DNA from: Tessaracoccus sp. SD287
Lineage (GTDB): Bacteria; Actinomycetota; Actinomycetes; Propionibacteriales; Propionibacteriaceae
Direction: 5' to 3'
Assembly: GCF_017355265.1 (NCBI RefSeq)
Contig: NZ_JADIJQ010000022.1
Coordinates: 1-47,046, forward strand
DNA: 47,046 bases
Below the pieces are notes generated by a model. The model was given only the letters and a program-made list of their open reading frames with translations, did no database searches and was not told the origin of the DNA. Shown here piece after piece: positions 1-8,284 of this stretch (position 1 is the stretch's first letter; every line of letters starts with the position of its first letter). A program made the position numbers and the translations under genes.

Positions 1-29
1 TCGTCGGCAGTGTCAGCTGTGTATAAGAG
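1..29. other. Sequencing adapter remnant at contig end
   Basis: These bases match the Illumina Nextera read-1 transposase adapter (begins TCGTCGGCAG, ends TGTATAAGAG) at 27 of 29 positions; mismatches are at 11 and 17. The match stops at base 30, where the GC-rich Gly-coding sequence begins. This is a library artefact, not biology, and it marks a contig end. The overlapping reading frame is open through it, so the last nine residues of the neighbouring translation are artificial. Confidence 0.88.
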
Positions 30-1024
30 GTGCCGCCACCGGTGCCGAAACCGCCACCGCCGCCGGAGCCCGGGCCACCGGCACTCAGACCGGAGCCGCT
101 CGGGCTGGTGAAGCTCGGGGTGGTCCCGGTGTTGGGGTCGACACCGGTGAACGAACTCGAGCCGGGACCGTTCGGGGTCGAGTCGAGGTGGTCGGGAATG
201 CCGTCACCGTCAGCGTCGGGCTGGTAGCCATTCGGGGTCGAGTCGAGGTGGTCGGGAATGCCGTCACCGTCAGCGTCGGGCTGGTAGCCATTCGGGGTCG
301 CATCCAGGTGATCAGGAATGCCGTCACCATCAGCGTCGGGCTGGTAGCCGTTCGGTGTCGCATCCAGGTGATCAGGAATCCCGTCACCATCAGCGTCGGG
401 CTGGTAGCCATTCGGGGTCGCATCCAGATGATCAGGAATGCCGTCACCATCAGCGTCGGACTCCGAGCTGGGCCAGGTGTCGGGAATGCCGTCACCGTCG
501 GTGTCAATGCCGCCACCGGCGAAGGTGTCGGCGATGCCGTCACCGTCGGTGTCGACGCCGCCCAGCCCACCACCGGAACCGGCAGCGAAGGTTCCGCCAC
601 CGAGCCCGCCGGCACCTAGACCGCCGCCCCCGGCACCGAGACCGCCGCCACCAATCCCACCGCCGAGTCCGCCGACACCGCCGCCACCGCCGCCACCGGC
701 GGGCACGACACCTCCGGCAACGCCAACCGGGCCACCACCGATGCCCATACCGCCGGCTGGGGCGACCCCGCCGGGACCGAGCCCCATACGACCCGCGGCC
801 CCTCCGCCGCCGGCGCCACCTGCCATGCCCATCGGCGGCATCATCATCGGCGATCCCCCACCGCCGCCCTTGTTCTTGCCGCCGGCGGTGCCGTTGGGGT
901 CAAGGAGCGCTTCGTAGATGTCGAGATCGCCGAGCTCGTCGTCGGAGTCGGCACGGTAGCCCTCGACCCCACTCATCTGGGCGCGTCGCAGCTGCTGTTC
1001 CTGGTCGTCGGGGTGACTGCTCAT
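1..1024 (-). CDS. Gly-rich protein with TSP3-type calcium-binding repeats (partial)
   Basis: The frame opens at ATG 1024 behind GAGGAAAGGGA and has no stop before the contig end, so the C-terminus is missing; residues encoded by bases 1-29 are adapter. The N-terminal ~45 residues are acidic and polar (starts [11 protein letters not shown]). A long Gly/Met/Pro/Ala-rich low-complexity stretch follows to about residue 155. Then come DxDxDG calcium-loop motifs ([22 protein letters not shown]) and a 20-residue repeat of the type [12 protein letters not shown]+TPNGYQP, five times in about 420-180. These are thrombospondin type-3-like repeats, known to bind Ca2+ and stiffen extracellular stalks. No signal peptide is visible, so any export would need a non-Sec route. 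It lies 13 bp after a YbaB-like gene and is probably co-transcribed. Function unknown. Confidence 0.8.
   Translation of the reverse strand, partial: MSSHPDDQEQQLRRAQMSGVEGYRADSDDELGDLDIYEALLDPNGTAGGKNKGGGGGSPMMMPPMGMAGGAGGGGAAGRMGLGPGGVAPAGGMGIGGGPVGVAGGVVPAGGGGGGGVGGLGGGIGGGGLGAGGGGLGAGGLGGGTFAAGSGGGLGGVDTDGDGIADTFAGGGIDTDGDGIPDTWPSSESDADGDGIPDHLDATPNGYQPDADGDGIPDHLDATPNGYQPDADGDGIPDHLDATPNGYQPDADGDGIPDHLDSTPNGYQPDADGDGIPDHLDSTPNGPGSSSFTGVDPNTGTTPSFTSPSGSGLSAGGPGSGGGGGFGTGGGTSYTQLTLPT
181..460 (-). repeat. 60-bp tandem repeats coding TSP3 loops
   Basis: Units of 60 bp occupy about 181-240, 241-300, 301-360, 361-420 and part of 421-460. Units 181-240 and 241-300 are identical over all 60 bases; the others differ at a few positions, mostly third codon positions. 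The period equals 20 codons, so copy-number change would keep the frame. Short-read assemblies often collapse or break at such repeats, which may explain the contig end nearby. Confidence 0.9.
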
Positions 1025-1037
1025 CAGATCCCTTTCC

Positions 1038-1739
1038 TCACTTGAAGCCGCGGCGCATCATGGCCAGCAGCTCGTGTCGGTTGTCACTCATTTCGTGCTG
1101 CAGTCGGTCACGTTCGCCGGGCTCGTAGGTGGGCGGGACGAACTGGGCCTTGGCGTCCTGGTGTGCCCGGACGACCGCGTCGCTGATCTGCCGGATGCGG
1201 GCTGCCTCGAGCCACTGCTTGCCGAACTCGATGCGTTCCAGCTGTCCGTGGACGTTCAGCGTGATGGCGACGGACCGGTCGGGGGCGACACCGGTGGCCG
1301 ACTGGCCGACCCACCGGCCGTCGGACTCGGGGCCGAGTTGGGCCAGTTGCGATCGAATCCGCTCGTTGCGTTGGCACAGTTCCCACATGGTGTCCCAGTG
1401 CAGCGGACGCTTCGCGGTCCGGTCGTCTGCTGCCAGTGACTCGGCGGGCAGCAGGTCACGGAAGTAGTTGTTGATCTGCAGGAACACCAGGCCGAAGGCC
1501 GCTTCGAGGCCCTGCTTCCCGACGCGATCACGCCAACTGGGGCTCATCCGCACCTTGTTGATGGTGACCGTCTCGTCGACCCACACCCTGACTGCTCCGT
1601 GCGGGTCGCTGAACCCGCGGGCCGCTGTCCAGGGACCGGTGTGTTCGAGCGCATCCGCCTCTTCGGGCTCTTCCTCACCGAAGCTCGCACTCGGCGCGGT
1701 CATCGGATCCAGCTCGTCGAACTCGTCATCGAGGTTCAA
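1038..1739 (-). CDS. YbaB/EbfC-like protein
   Basis: 233 residues from a TTG at 1739, chosen because GGAGGGAGG lies 7 nt upstream; the frame is open further upstream to 1805 but without such a ribosome site. The N-terminus is very acidic ([11 protein letters not shown], then EEEPEEAD). The middle has a helical region with [18 protein letters not shown]. The C-terminal half resembles the YbaB/EbfC fold: a beta strand ([16 protein letters not shown]) followed by helices rich in Ala and Lys ([16 protein letters not shown]). YbaB-like domains occur in type VII secretion-associated proteins such as EspL, which would suit the unusual downstream partner, but no other ESX gene is in view. The assignment rests on pattern resemblance. 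Confidence 0.6.
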   Translation of the reverse strand: MNLDDEFDELDPMTAPSASFGEEEPEEADALEHTGPWTAARGFSDPHGAVRVWVDETVTINKVRMSPSWRDRVGKQGLEAAFGLVFLQINNYFRDLLPAESLAADDRTAKRPLHWDTMWELCQRNERIRSQLAQLGPESDGRWVGQSATGVAPDRSVAITLNVHGQLERIEFGKQWLEAARIRQISDAVVRAHQDAKAQFVPPTYEPGERDRLQHEMSDNRHELLAMMRRGFK

Positions 1740-1870
1740 ATCGGCGACCTCCCTCCAACTCGTCACTCGACACCTTCCGTCTGAGCATGTGGACCATCTA
1801 AGCAAACCTGCGGGTCACGGCAACGGTCGTCGGACGCCGCTGGCGGCACACCGGTTCCCACGCTGCGGGC

Positions 1871-2446
1871 TCAGTTCAGTTCAGGGTCTTCGGTCCAGGT
1901 GGAGTACCAGGCGGTCTCCCCGCCCTGGCGCCGCAGCACGCGGCGCCACAGGTCCTCCTGGTCGGAGCCGAACACGTCCGCCTCCGTGGAGGGGAAGCGG
2001 TGCCAGGAGCCCTGCAACATTTCGCCCTCGAGCTGTCCGGCCTCCCAGCCGGCGTAGCCGGCGAAGATCCGCAGGTCGGAGTAGGCGCCCTCGGCGATCT
2101 CGACGGGGGTGTCCAGGTGCAGCAGGCCAATGTCACCGCGGACGCGGCGCCAGCCCGGCGGGTCCTCATGGGGGTTCAGCAGACGGGCGACGCAGACCGC
2201 ACCGTTGGGTGAGACCGGTCCCCCGGCGAACAACACCCGCGGGGGGCTGACCAGTTCACTCCACTGGGGCAGCACCTCCTCCAGGTCTGCCGGTGCCAGC
2301 CGGTTCAGGACCACGCCCAGGGCTCCGCTCTCGTCTGCGTCGAGCAGATAGATCACGGACTGCTTGAAGTAGCCACCGCCGTGTGCGGCTGTGGCCACCA
2401 GCAGTTCTCCTGCGCTGGGTCCGGCTGGCATCGTCACATGCCCCAT
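1871..2446 (-). CDS. YqgE/AlgH family protein (DUF179)
   Basis: 191 residues. The family signature is clear: an N-terminal strand with GELLVATAAH, FKQSVIYLLDADESGALGVV (loss of one hydrophobic repeat tolerated), GVVLNRL, LFAGGPVSPNGAVCVARL and the C-terminal YAGWEAGQLEGEM motif. Length matches the usual 185-195 residues. YqgE/AlgH proteins are cytosolic and lack a settled biochemical function; AlgH was linked to alginate regulation in Pseudomonas, which is unlikely to carry over here. GGAAAG stands just before ATG 2446; an internal ATG at 2431 is an alternative start. It is separated from ssrA upstream by a strong hairpin, so it probably has its own promoter. Confidence 0.88.
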   Translation of the reverse strand: MGHVTMPAGPSAGELLVATAAHGGGYFKQSVIYLLDADESGALGVVLNRLAPADLEEVLPQWSELVSPPRVLFAGGPVSPNGAVCVARLLNPHEDPPGWRRVRGDIGLLHLDTPVEIAEGAYSDLRIFAGYAGWEAGQLEGEMLQGSWHRFPSTEADVFGSDQEDLWRRVLRRQGGETAWYSTWTEDPELN

Positions 2447-2498
2447 CTTTCCACGTCCTCCGGATCACCGAGGGACCTGTGAACGTGAACGGAAACGA

Positions 2499-2532
2499 CA
2501 CTGCCCCGGATCCGTGGGGATCCGGGGCAGTG
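2499..2532 (-). terminator. Terminator hairpin downstream of ssrA
   Basis: A perfect 15-bp stem (CACTGCCCCGGATCC paired with its complement at 2518-2532) with a 4-nt loop at 2514-2517. On the minus strand it lies 22 bp after the tmRNA 3' end and is followed by TCGTTTCC, a short weak U-run. It separates ssrA from the yqgE-like gene. Confidence 0.85.
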
Positions 2533-2553
2533 ACACTCAGCAGGTTGTGTGCG

Positions 2554-2918
2554 TGGAGGTGGCGGGAATTGAACCCGCGTCCTCGAGAGGCGAACCAGGG
2601 CTTCTCCGGGCGCATCCGACGTTACGTTCTACTTGGCCCCTGCACTCACATCGGCATGTGCAGACAGGCCCAGTCACAGTAAAGTCCCGATCAGCCCCTG
2701 CGACGCAGGATGATCAGCAAGCCTTCTTGATGAGGCCAGGGTCCGGACGGAAGGCTACATCCGGTCTGACCCTTCGGTCACTGCTCAGGCAGCGAGAGCG
2801 AAGTCTGCGCGATTGTTTTCGGCAGTTATAGGTTTCCAGAGGACATTTACGAGTTGACTCTGGATTCTCGGCCCGCTTCCCCTGGGACTACCGTCCCAAG
2901 TCGAAACCAGTCACCCCC
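2554..2918 (-). ncRNA. ssrA: Transfer-messenger RNA (tmRNA)
   Basis: About 365 nt. The 5' end GGGGGUG pairs with CACCUCC at the 3' end to form a 7-bp acceptor stem with the G3-U wobble that alanyl-tRNA synthetase recognises; discriminator A is base 2554 and CCA is not encoded. The T arm is CGGGUUCAAUUCCCG and the 5' D-like region carries GACUGGUUUCGACUU, both typical of tmRNA. The tag frame gives AENNRADFALAA followed by UGA. tmRNA with SmpB releases stalled ribosomes and adds a degradation tag. smpB lies only 3.2 kb away on the same strand. Confidence 0.95.
2785..2823 (-). other. tmRNA tag-peptide reading frame
   Basis: The resume codon GCC is at 2823-2821 and the stop TGA at 2787-2785. The encoded tag is AENNRADFALAA (12 residues), ending in the ALAA degron recognised by ClpXP-type proteases. 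The sequence just upstream (CUAUAACU) fits the A-rich context preceding resume codons. Confidence 0.88.
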
Positions 2919-2958
2919 TGTTGAGTTGTCCGTCAACCTGAGCCGACGGTGTTCTGCA

Positions 2959-2989
2959 AGTCTAGCCGCTCCCCGGGCAGACCCACCAA
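2959..2989 (-). promoter_or_regulatory. Possible ssrA promoter
   Basis: On the minus strand a TAGACT hexamer (2964-2959) lies about 41 nt before the mature 5' end, leaving a short leader for RNase P to remove. A TTGGTG at 2989-2984 is a weak -35 candidate with a long 19-nt spacer. Confidence 0.4.
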
Positions 2990-3044
2990 CCGATTCCCCA
3001 GAACGCGACGTGGTGGGTGGGTCCTGGCCCGAGGGCTGGAGTGC

Positions 3045-3677
3045 TCAGCGGCCGATGCCGCGGCGGGTGGTCTCGTCCAGGACCCTGAACGGCACCTTGC
3101 TCATCACCGGGTTGCTCCAGTTCTCGCCCGAGAAGGCCTTGATGCCGCCGATGACGGTCAGCACGAACCAGGCCATCATCCACAGCCCGCTGAGGAAGCC
3201 GATGTCGAGGATGCCGGTGACGATGCCCAGGGCTGCGGCGGCGATGAGCGCGAACAGTTGGAAGTTGAACGCCTTGGCGGCCTGGCTGCGGGCGAAGGAG
3301 CCCTTTTCGGAGACGGCGTAGAAGATGCCGGGGCCCAGCAGCGGCGCCGGGATGGAGGACCAGTGGGCGAGTCCAGCGACCAACCGTCCGCTGGCACCGT
3401 CGGCGTTCTGGTTGACCACCGGCAGGTAGGCCGGGTGGGTCGCCAGCGCCTGCTGGGTGGGGGTGGTGCGCACCAGACCCTCGAAGGCGCCGTTGAGGTC
3501 ACGCCGGTTGCGCGCGTTGAGTGCCTGCTCGACCCGCATGTCGAACTCGGTCTCGGTCAGTCGACCGTCCGCATAGGCTTCTTGGAGGTAGTTGATGGCG
3601 CGGTCACGCTGGGCGTCGGTGACCAACAGGTTCAGGGAGGGATGTTCGAAGTTGGAGCGGGCATAGGTCGCGTTCAT
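3045..3677 (-). CDS. DUF1707/DUF4870-domain membrane protein
   Basis: 210 residues from ATG 3677; another ATG at 3686 is closer to the GGAGGAG site and cannot be excluded. The N-terminal half is a DUF1707 domain (VTDAQRDRAINYLQEAYADG, then LTETEFDMRVEQAL), a small helical module common at the start of actinobacterial membrane proteins. The C-terminal half resembles DUF4870: AGLAHWSSIPAPLLGPGIFY, FARSQAAKAFNFQ, then two hydrophobic helices (FALIAAAALGIVTGILDIGF and LWMMAWFVLTVIGGIKAF). It is probably an inner-membrane protein with a cytosolic DUF1707 domain. Function unknown. It is divergent from the FKBP gene, sharing a ~100-bp intergenic region. Confidence 0.82.
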   Translation of the reverse strand: MNATYARSNFEHPSLNLLVTDAQRDRAINYLQEAYADGRLTETEFDMRVEQALNARNRRDLNGAFEGLVRTTPTQQALATHPAYLPVVNQNADGASGRLVAGLAHWSSIPAPLLGPGIFYAVSEKGSFARSQAAKAFNFQLFALIAAAALGIVTGILDIGFLSGLWMMAWFVLTVIGGIKAFSGENWSNPVMSKVPFRVLDETTRRGIGR

Positions 3678-3767
3678 GTCCACCATTCTCCTCCATCGTG
3701 GGTGGCGCCAGCCATCGGGCACCACCCTGACCGGCCCCCGATCCGGCGCGACGGCGGCGGTGGCGGC

Positions 3768-3773
3768 TAGGCT
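3768..3773 (+). promoter_or_regulatory. -10 box, predicted leaderless start of FKBP gene
   Basis: TAGGCT ends 7 nt before ATG 3781 and no ribosome-binding site is seen, so transcription probably starts at the A of the start codon. One of about ten such arrangements in this window. Confidence 0.6.
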
Positions 3774-3780
3774 CGGGGCC

Positions 3781-4152
3781 ATGACTGACAAGCCCGAAAT
3801 CGACTTCCCCGAGGGTCCCGCGCCCACCGAACTGCAGATCACCGACCTCATCGAGGGCACCGGCGACGAGGCCCAGGCCGGACAGACCGTCGACGTCCAC
3901 TACGTGGGTGTCGCCTATTCCACCGGCGAGGAGTTCGACGCCAGCTACAACCGTGGCGCCCCGTTGTCGTTCCCGCTCGGAGCCGGCCGCGTCATCCAGG
4001 GCTGGGACCAGGGTGTGCAGGGCATGAAGGTCGGCGGACGACGCCAGCTGGTCATCCCGCCGCACCTGGCCTACGGCGACCGCGGCGCCGGCGGCGTCAT
4101 CGGACCCGGCGAGACGCTGATCTTCGTCTGCGACCTGGTCGCGGTGCGCTGA
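3781..4152 (+). CDS. FKBP-type peptidyl-prolyl cis-trans isomerase
   Basis: 123 residues from ATG 3781. It is a single-domain FKBP: VDVHYVGVAYSTGEEFDASY, then PLSFPLGAGRVIQGWDQGVQ, GMKVGGRRQLVIPPHLAYGD and a final ETLIFVCDLVAV strand. Residues that line the FKBP pocket are present (Y and D of the DASY segment, F of PLSFPL, VIQGW, the AYGD tyrosine). There is no signal peptide, so it should be cytosolic, catalysing proline isomerisation during folding. It stands alone with a hairpin terminator 30 bp after its stop. Confidence 0.93.
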   Translation: MTDKPEIDFPEGPAPTELQITDLIEGTGDEAQAGQTVDVHYVGVAYSTGEEFDASYNRGAPLSFPLGAGRVIQGWDQGVQGMKVGGRRQLVIPPHLAYGDRGAGGVIGPGETLIFVCDLVAVR

Positions 4153-4181
4153 GGCCGTTTCGCTCGTCACCGTTCCACCCG

Positions 4182-4205
4182 ACGGGGCCGCTTCGGCGGC
4201 CCCGT
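4182..4205 (+). terminator. Terminator of the FKBP gene
   Basis: Perfect 10-bp stem ACGGGGCCGC / GCGGCCCCGT closed by a TTCG tetraloop and followed by TTTCC. It sits 30 bp after the FKBP stop and before the convergent DUF2207 gene end. Confidence 0.8.
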
Positions 4206-4252
4206 TTCCATGCCCGATGCGGGAGTCCCACGGGCCGCAGGGGTCGCAGCGC

Positions 4253-6106
4253 TCACCAGGAACTGGCTGACCCCCCGCCACCGCCGCCGCCGGAGGAGAT
4301 GCCGCCGCCACCGAAGCTGGATCCACCACCGAAGCCGGTGCCGGACAGTCCACCGCCGGAACTCGGCGCCGGCGCAGCGACGGTGTTGAGCGAGTTCAGC
4401 ATGCTGCTGATCAGGTACAGGTCGCTCAGCGTCGCGCCCGACCAGGTGGGAGCCGGCATCCGGCCGGACTCGACCAACGGCGTGCACACCTCCACCCAGC
4501 GGTCGGCGACGTCGAAGATGATGGCCCAGGGCAGGTACTTGGAGAAGATGTCCTCCCCCTCCTCGAATTGCAGCTGTTCGGTCTCGGCCGTGGTGAGGTA
4601 CAGCTCGAAGCCCTCGATCTGGTCGGTGACGGCTCGTCCGACGGCGGTGCGCTGACCCCGCCGCAGCCGTCTGCTGACCACCCCCACGACCAGGACCATC
4701 CCGGCGACGGTCGCCAGCAACGGCCACAGGGTCATCAGGCTGGCGCCGGCGGCCGGGATGAGGAAGAACAGAACGCCGAACAGTCCCCCGCAGCCGGACA
4801 GGGCCTTGGTGCGCGGCACGTCGGTGAACCAGCCCCGGCTGCTGACCTGGTTGGTGACCGAGGTGACCATGGCGCGGTGGGCTGCCTCCATGGACCCTCG
4901 GGCGGACAGTTGCACCCATCCGCCGGGCGGGGCGTCGGCGAACACCGCCCTGATCAGGACACTCTCGTGCGGTGCCCGCACCTTGGCGGCGTCCACCAGC
5001 CGCAGGTACAGGTCGCTGCCGCGTCCCTGACGCATCTCGAGGACTCCCCGCACGGCCAGGTCGACCAGGGTCGCGGTGGTCTCGCGCACGTCCACCTGTC
5101 CGTCCACCAGCAGTCCGGCCTCGGCCACCGGTATCCGAGGTGGCGAGAAGGCGACCGGCACCTCGATGGGGTCGCTCAACCTGACCGGGACGTGGCTGTG
5201 GGCCGGCGGGACCACACCGGGCGGCACCCCCTGGAAGCGCAGGTCTCGTCCCTTGCGACGCACGACGACCGCCCCGACCGCACCGGCGGCGGCGGTGGCC
5301 GCCAGCGGCAGCGCGGCCGCTGCTGCGCCCGGGACGGCGGTGTCGATGCGGGTGCTGGTCGACGCCTTCGGCTGCAGGTCCGGCAGCGGGTTGGCCACCT
5401 GCCCGCTGGCCAGTTTCACGGCGATGGTGGTGACGTCACCACTGACCCGGTTCTGCTCGGTGAACAGCGCCTTTGTGCCGACGATGGTGGCACTGGTGCA
5501 GTCGTTGGTGCCGCCGGCCGGCCCGCTGGAGCAGGCCACTTGTCGGGCTCCCCCGGGCACCTCGACCGAGGCGCTCACCACCTTCGTCGAGGGCGCCTCA
5601 CCCGAGAGCAGGTCCCACGAGAACTCGTCGTAGTCGGCGAAGCTTCGCATGGCCCCGCGGACGGTGTAGCTGATCGTGTACGTGGCGGTGTCGGCGGCGA
5701 TGGTGCGGTCCTGTGACCCGATGCGGATGCTCAGCAGGCGGTTGCGGCCGCGGCTGTCCTGGCTGGTGCGGAACTCCTCGGAGGCGTCGGGAGAACTGAC
5801 GGTGATGTCGCTGATGGTGTAGACCGCGTCCTGCTCGTCGTCCCACGGCTCGCGGGTCACCAGGCTGCGGATGATCCCGTGGCGTCCCGAGTTGGACCCG
5901 AAGCGGTAGGTGAGGGTCTCGGTGACGTGGACGAGGCCCTGATCGTCGACCTGGATGGTGAAGCGCCAGGAGTCCACGGTGTCGCCCGCGGCCTGGGCGG
6001 GATGCGCCGGCAGGCCGACGAACATCGCCACGGTGAGCGCCAGGGCGGCGAGCAGCCTGAGCACGCGGCCCAGCGGGCCGACCACCGCTGGCGGAGCAGG
6101 GCGCAC
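4253..6106 (-). CDS. DUF2207 family membrane protein
   Basis: 617 residues. A Sec signal peptide (LLAALALTVAMFVGLPAHPAQA) leads into the extracytoplasmic DUF2207 domain (SWRFTIQVDDQGLVHVTETL, FGSNSGRHGIIRSL). One transmembrane segment lies near residue 270-290 (LPLAATAAAGAVGAVVV), a cytosolic region follows, and a hydrophobic pair lies near 435-475 (LFGVLFFLIPAAGASL and LWPLLATVAGMVLVVGVV). The C-terminus is Gly/Ser-rich and ends SASSW, the usual tail of this family. Function is not established. It starts 3 bp after smpB and is probably co-transcribed with it. Confidence 0.9.
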   Translation of the reverse strand: MRPAPPAVVGPLGRVLRLLAALALTVAMFVGLPAHPAQAAGDTVDSWRFTIQVDDQGLVHVTETLTYRFGSNSGRHGIIRSLVTREPWDDEQDAVYTISDITVSSPDASEEFRTSQDSRGRNRLLSIRIGSQDRTIAADTATYTISYTVRGAMRSFADYDEFSWDLLSGEAPSTKVVSASVEVPGGARQVACSSGPAGGTNDCTSATIVGTKALFTEQNRVSGDVTTIAVKLASGQVANPLPDLQPKASTSTRIDTAVPGAAAAALPLAATAAAGAVGAVVVRRKGRDLRFQGVPPGVVPPAHSHVPVRLSDPIEVPVAFSPPRIPVAEAGLLVDGQVDVRETTATLVDLAVRGVLEMRQGRGSDLYLRLVDAAKVRAPHESVLIRAVFADAPPGGWVQLSARGSMEAAHRAMVTSVTNQVSSRGWFTDVPRTKALSGCGGLFGVLFFLIPAAGASLMTLWPLLATVAGMVLVVGVVSRRLRRGQRTAVGRAVTDQIEGFELYLTTAETEQLQFEEGEDIFSKYLPWAIIFDVADRWVEVCTPLVESGRMPAPTWSGATLSDLYLISSMLNSLNTVAAPAPSSGGGLSGTGFGGGSSFGGGGISSGGGGGGGSASSW

Positions 6107-6109
6107 GGT

Positions 6110-6586
6110 TCAGCCCCGACGACGTTGGCGTTCGGCCAGTTCGCGCTGCGCGTCGCGATCCATGTCCCGGGCCGCGATGGCCTGGCGCTTGTCCCAGGCC
6201 TTCTTGCCGGTCGCGACGGCGATCTCGCACTTGGCGTAGCCGTCGGAGAAGTAGATGGCCAGCGGAATCAGCGTGCGGCCCGAGTTGTCGGTCTCACGGG
6301 CCAACTTGTCGATCTCGCGGCGGTTCAACAGCAGCTTGCGGGTGCGACGGGTGGCGTGGTTCGTCCAGGTGCCGAAGGCGTACTCAGGGATGTGGGCGTT
6401 GCGCAGCCACACCTCGCCGTCGTCGACCGTGGCGAAGGCGTCGGCCAGCGACGCCCGTCCCAGACGCAGCGACTTGACCTCGGTGCCGGTCAGCACCATC
6501 CCCGCTTCGAAGCGGTCGCCCAGGTGGTAGTCGTGTGACGCCTTCTTGTTCTGTGCGACCAGCTTGCGGCCCTTTTCGCGCGGCAC
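6110..6586 (-). CDS. smpB: SsrA-binding protein SmpB
   Basis: 158 residues from a GTG at 6586, chosen because GGGAAGGGG lies just upstream and the length fits the family; the frame stays open upstream to 6700. Family motifs are present: [47 protein letters not shown] and the LLLNRREI strand. The basic C-terminal tail ([15 protein letters not shown]) is the segment that enters the mRNA channel of stalled ribosomes. SmpB delivers tmRNA to stalled ribosomes; ssrA lies 3.2 kb downstream on the same strand. It follows the M23 peptidase gene in the ftsEX block. Confidence 0.96.
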   Translation of the reverse strand: MPREKGRKLVAQNKKASHDYHLGDRFEAGMVLTGTEVKSLRLGRASLADAFATVDDGEVWLRNAHIPEYAFGTWTNHATRRTRKLLLNRREIDKLARETDNSGRTLIPLAIYFSDGYAKCEIAVATGKKAWDKRQAIAARDMDRDAQRELAERQRRRG

Positions 6587-6748
6587 CCGTTGCCCCTTCC
6601 CTGAAGCGATCGGCTCAAGACTAGCAACCGGGCCCGACACCGGAGCACTGCATTTCTGGCGCGCCAGCCGAAACCCCCGGAACGCACGCGCGCCCCGCAT
6701 CCCGGGGGATGCGAGGCGCGTAGGTGGCCCGGAGGGGGTGGGCAGTGC

Positions 6749-8281
6749 TCAGTACAGGCTCATCGGGTTGACCAGGCTGCCGTTGGCCCACGCCATGAAG
6801 TGCAGGTGGCAGCCGGTGGAGTAGCCGGTGGAACCGACGTAGCCGACGACCTGGCCCTGACTGACCCGCTGTCCCACGCTGACGATGTAGCGGGTGGCGT
6901 GGTTGTAGGAGGTGGTGACGTAGCGACCGCCGATGCTGCCGTGGTCGATGATCAGCCGGTTGCCGTAGCCGCTGTTGAAGTACTTCTCCTCGACGACGCC
7001 GGCGGCTGCTGCCTTGATGGGCGCGCCACAGGCCGCACCGAAGTCGGTGCCGTCGTGCAGCTTCCAGTACCGCAGGATGGGGTGGAATCGCTGGCCGTAG
7101 GAGGAGGTGATGACCGCACCCGACGGGTAGATGAACGAGCGTGAGGGACGCGAGGTCGTCGTCGCCTTTGACCCGCTGGAGGTGCTGGCCTGCTTCTTGG
7201 CGACCACGGCTTCGGCCTCGGCCTTGGCGGCGGCAGCGTTGGCGGCGGCCTTCTTGGCGGCCGACGCCTTGGCAGCGGCTGCGCGGGCAGCGGCGGCCTT
7301 GCGCTCAGCCTCCTTGGCGCGCTCCGCGGCAGCCCTGGCGCGTGCCTCGGCCTCGGCCTTCGCCCGGGCCTCGGCGGCCTTCTGGGCGGCGATGCGGTCG
7401 GCGATGCGCTTGGCGACCGTCTTGCCCTCGGCCTCGAGCTGGGCCTGGTTCTGCTGCTCGGCGGCGACAGCGGCATCAGCGGCCGACTTGGCCTGCTCAT
7501 TGGCGGCCACCGCCGACGCCTTCGCGTCGCGGGCCCCCTGGCTGGCCGCACGGGCCGCGGCGGACTCGTCGTAGGCCTGCTTGGCGGCCTGGCGCTTGGC
7601 GGCGACCTCGGCCTCGGCGTCGGTGGCCTTCTGCTCGGCGGCGTCGGCGGCGAATTGCAGGGCGCGCAGGCGGTCGAGCTTGGCCTGGGTGGAGTCCATC
7701 AGGGTTTTCGACCACTGCACCCGCTGGTTGAGGCTGGCCATGTCGGAGTTGCTGGTGAGCACGGCCAGGCCGAGCAGGTCGGTGCGCTGCTGCTGAGTCT
7801 GCACCACGGTGCGTCCGACGGTCTTCATCCACTCCTGGACGGCGGCCTCGGCTTTGGCGGCCTCGGCCTTGGCGGCAGCCAGCTGCTGCTGGGCCACGAC
7901 CAGGGCGGCTGCGGCGGCGCTGTCCTTGGCTGCGGCGGCGGCCTCGGCCTGCTCGGCCGCGGCGAGTTGGCCCTCGGCCTGGCTCAGCTGGGTCTGCGAG
8001 GCCTGCAGCGCGGCGGCGGCCTTGGCGGCCGACTCGTTGCGGTCGTGCAGGTCCTGCTTGGACTGCGCGAGCTGGGTCTCGATCTCCTTCTTCCGGTCGT
8101 CGAGCTTGTCGGCGTGGGCCAAGGGGGTGACCAGACCCAGGAGCAGGACGGTGAGTCCCACCACCACGGTGCGCCAGACACGGCGGACTCTGAAGACGTC
8201 GATGAAGCTGTTTCGCGGGCTGCTGTCGTTAGCGGGGGGAAGGTCCCGGTTCACAGTGTTACCCCAATCCAGTACCGCCAA
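6749..8281 (-). CDS. EnvC-like M23 (LytM) peptidase with coiled coil
   Basis: 510 residues from TTG 8281 (GAGGG 8 nt upstream); GTG 8254 is an alternative start. A signal/anchor segment (WRTVVVGLTVLLLGLVTPLA, then HA) lies near residues 36-57. A long Ala/Glu/Lys-rich coiled coil spans about 60-350. The C-terminal M23 domain (~390-510) keeps the zinc and catalytic residues: HDGTD (HxxxD) and HLHF (HxH). It would cleave peptidoglycan cross-links outside the membrane. The layout (signal, coiled coil, LytM) and the position 3 bp after ftsX match division hydrolases controlled by FtsEX, such as EnvC or PcsB. Unlike EnvC, which only activates amidases, the active-site residues are intact here. Confidence 0.9.
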   Translation of the reverse strand: MAVLDWGNTVNRDLPPANDSSPRNSFIDVFRVRRVWRTVVVGLTVLLLGLVTPLAHADKLDDRKKEIETQLAQSKQDLHDRNESAAKAAAALQASQTQLSQAEGQLAAAEQAEAAAAAKDSAAAAALVVAQQQLAAAKAEAAKAEAAVQEWMKTVGRTVVQTQQQRTDLLGLAVLTSNSDMASLNQRVQWSKTLMDSTQAKLDRLRALQFAADAAEQKATDAEAEVAAKRQAAKQAYDESAAARAASQGARDAKASAVAANEQAKSAADAAVAAEQQNQAQLEAEGKTVAKRIADRIAAQKAAEARAKAEAEARARAAAERAKEAERKAAAARAAAAKASAAKKAAANAAAAKAEAEAVVAKKQASTSSGSKATTTSRPSRSFIYPSGAVITSSYGQRFHPILRYWKLHDGTDFGAACGAPIKAAAAGVVEEKYFNSGYGNRLIIDHGSIGGRYVTTSYNHATRYIVSVGQRVSQGQVVGYVGSTGYSTGCHLHFMAWANGSLVNPMSLY

Positions 8282-8284
8282 GGG

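Noticed and set aside
188..917. Pro-rich or Val-rich plus-strand frames at the left edge
   Set aside because: They are shadows of the minus-strand TSP3-repeat gene, whose DxDxDG periodicity is the only biologically sensible translation.
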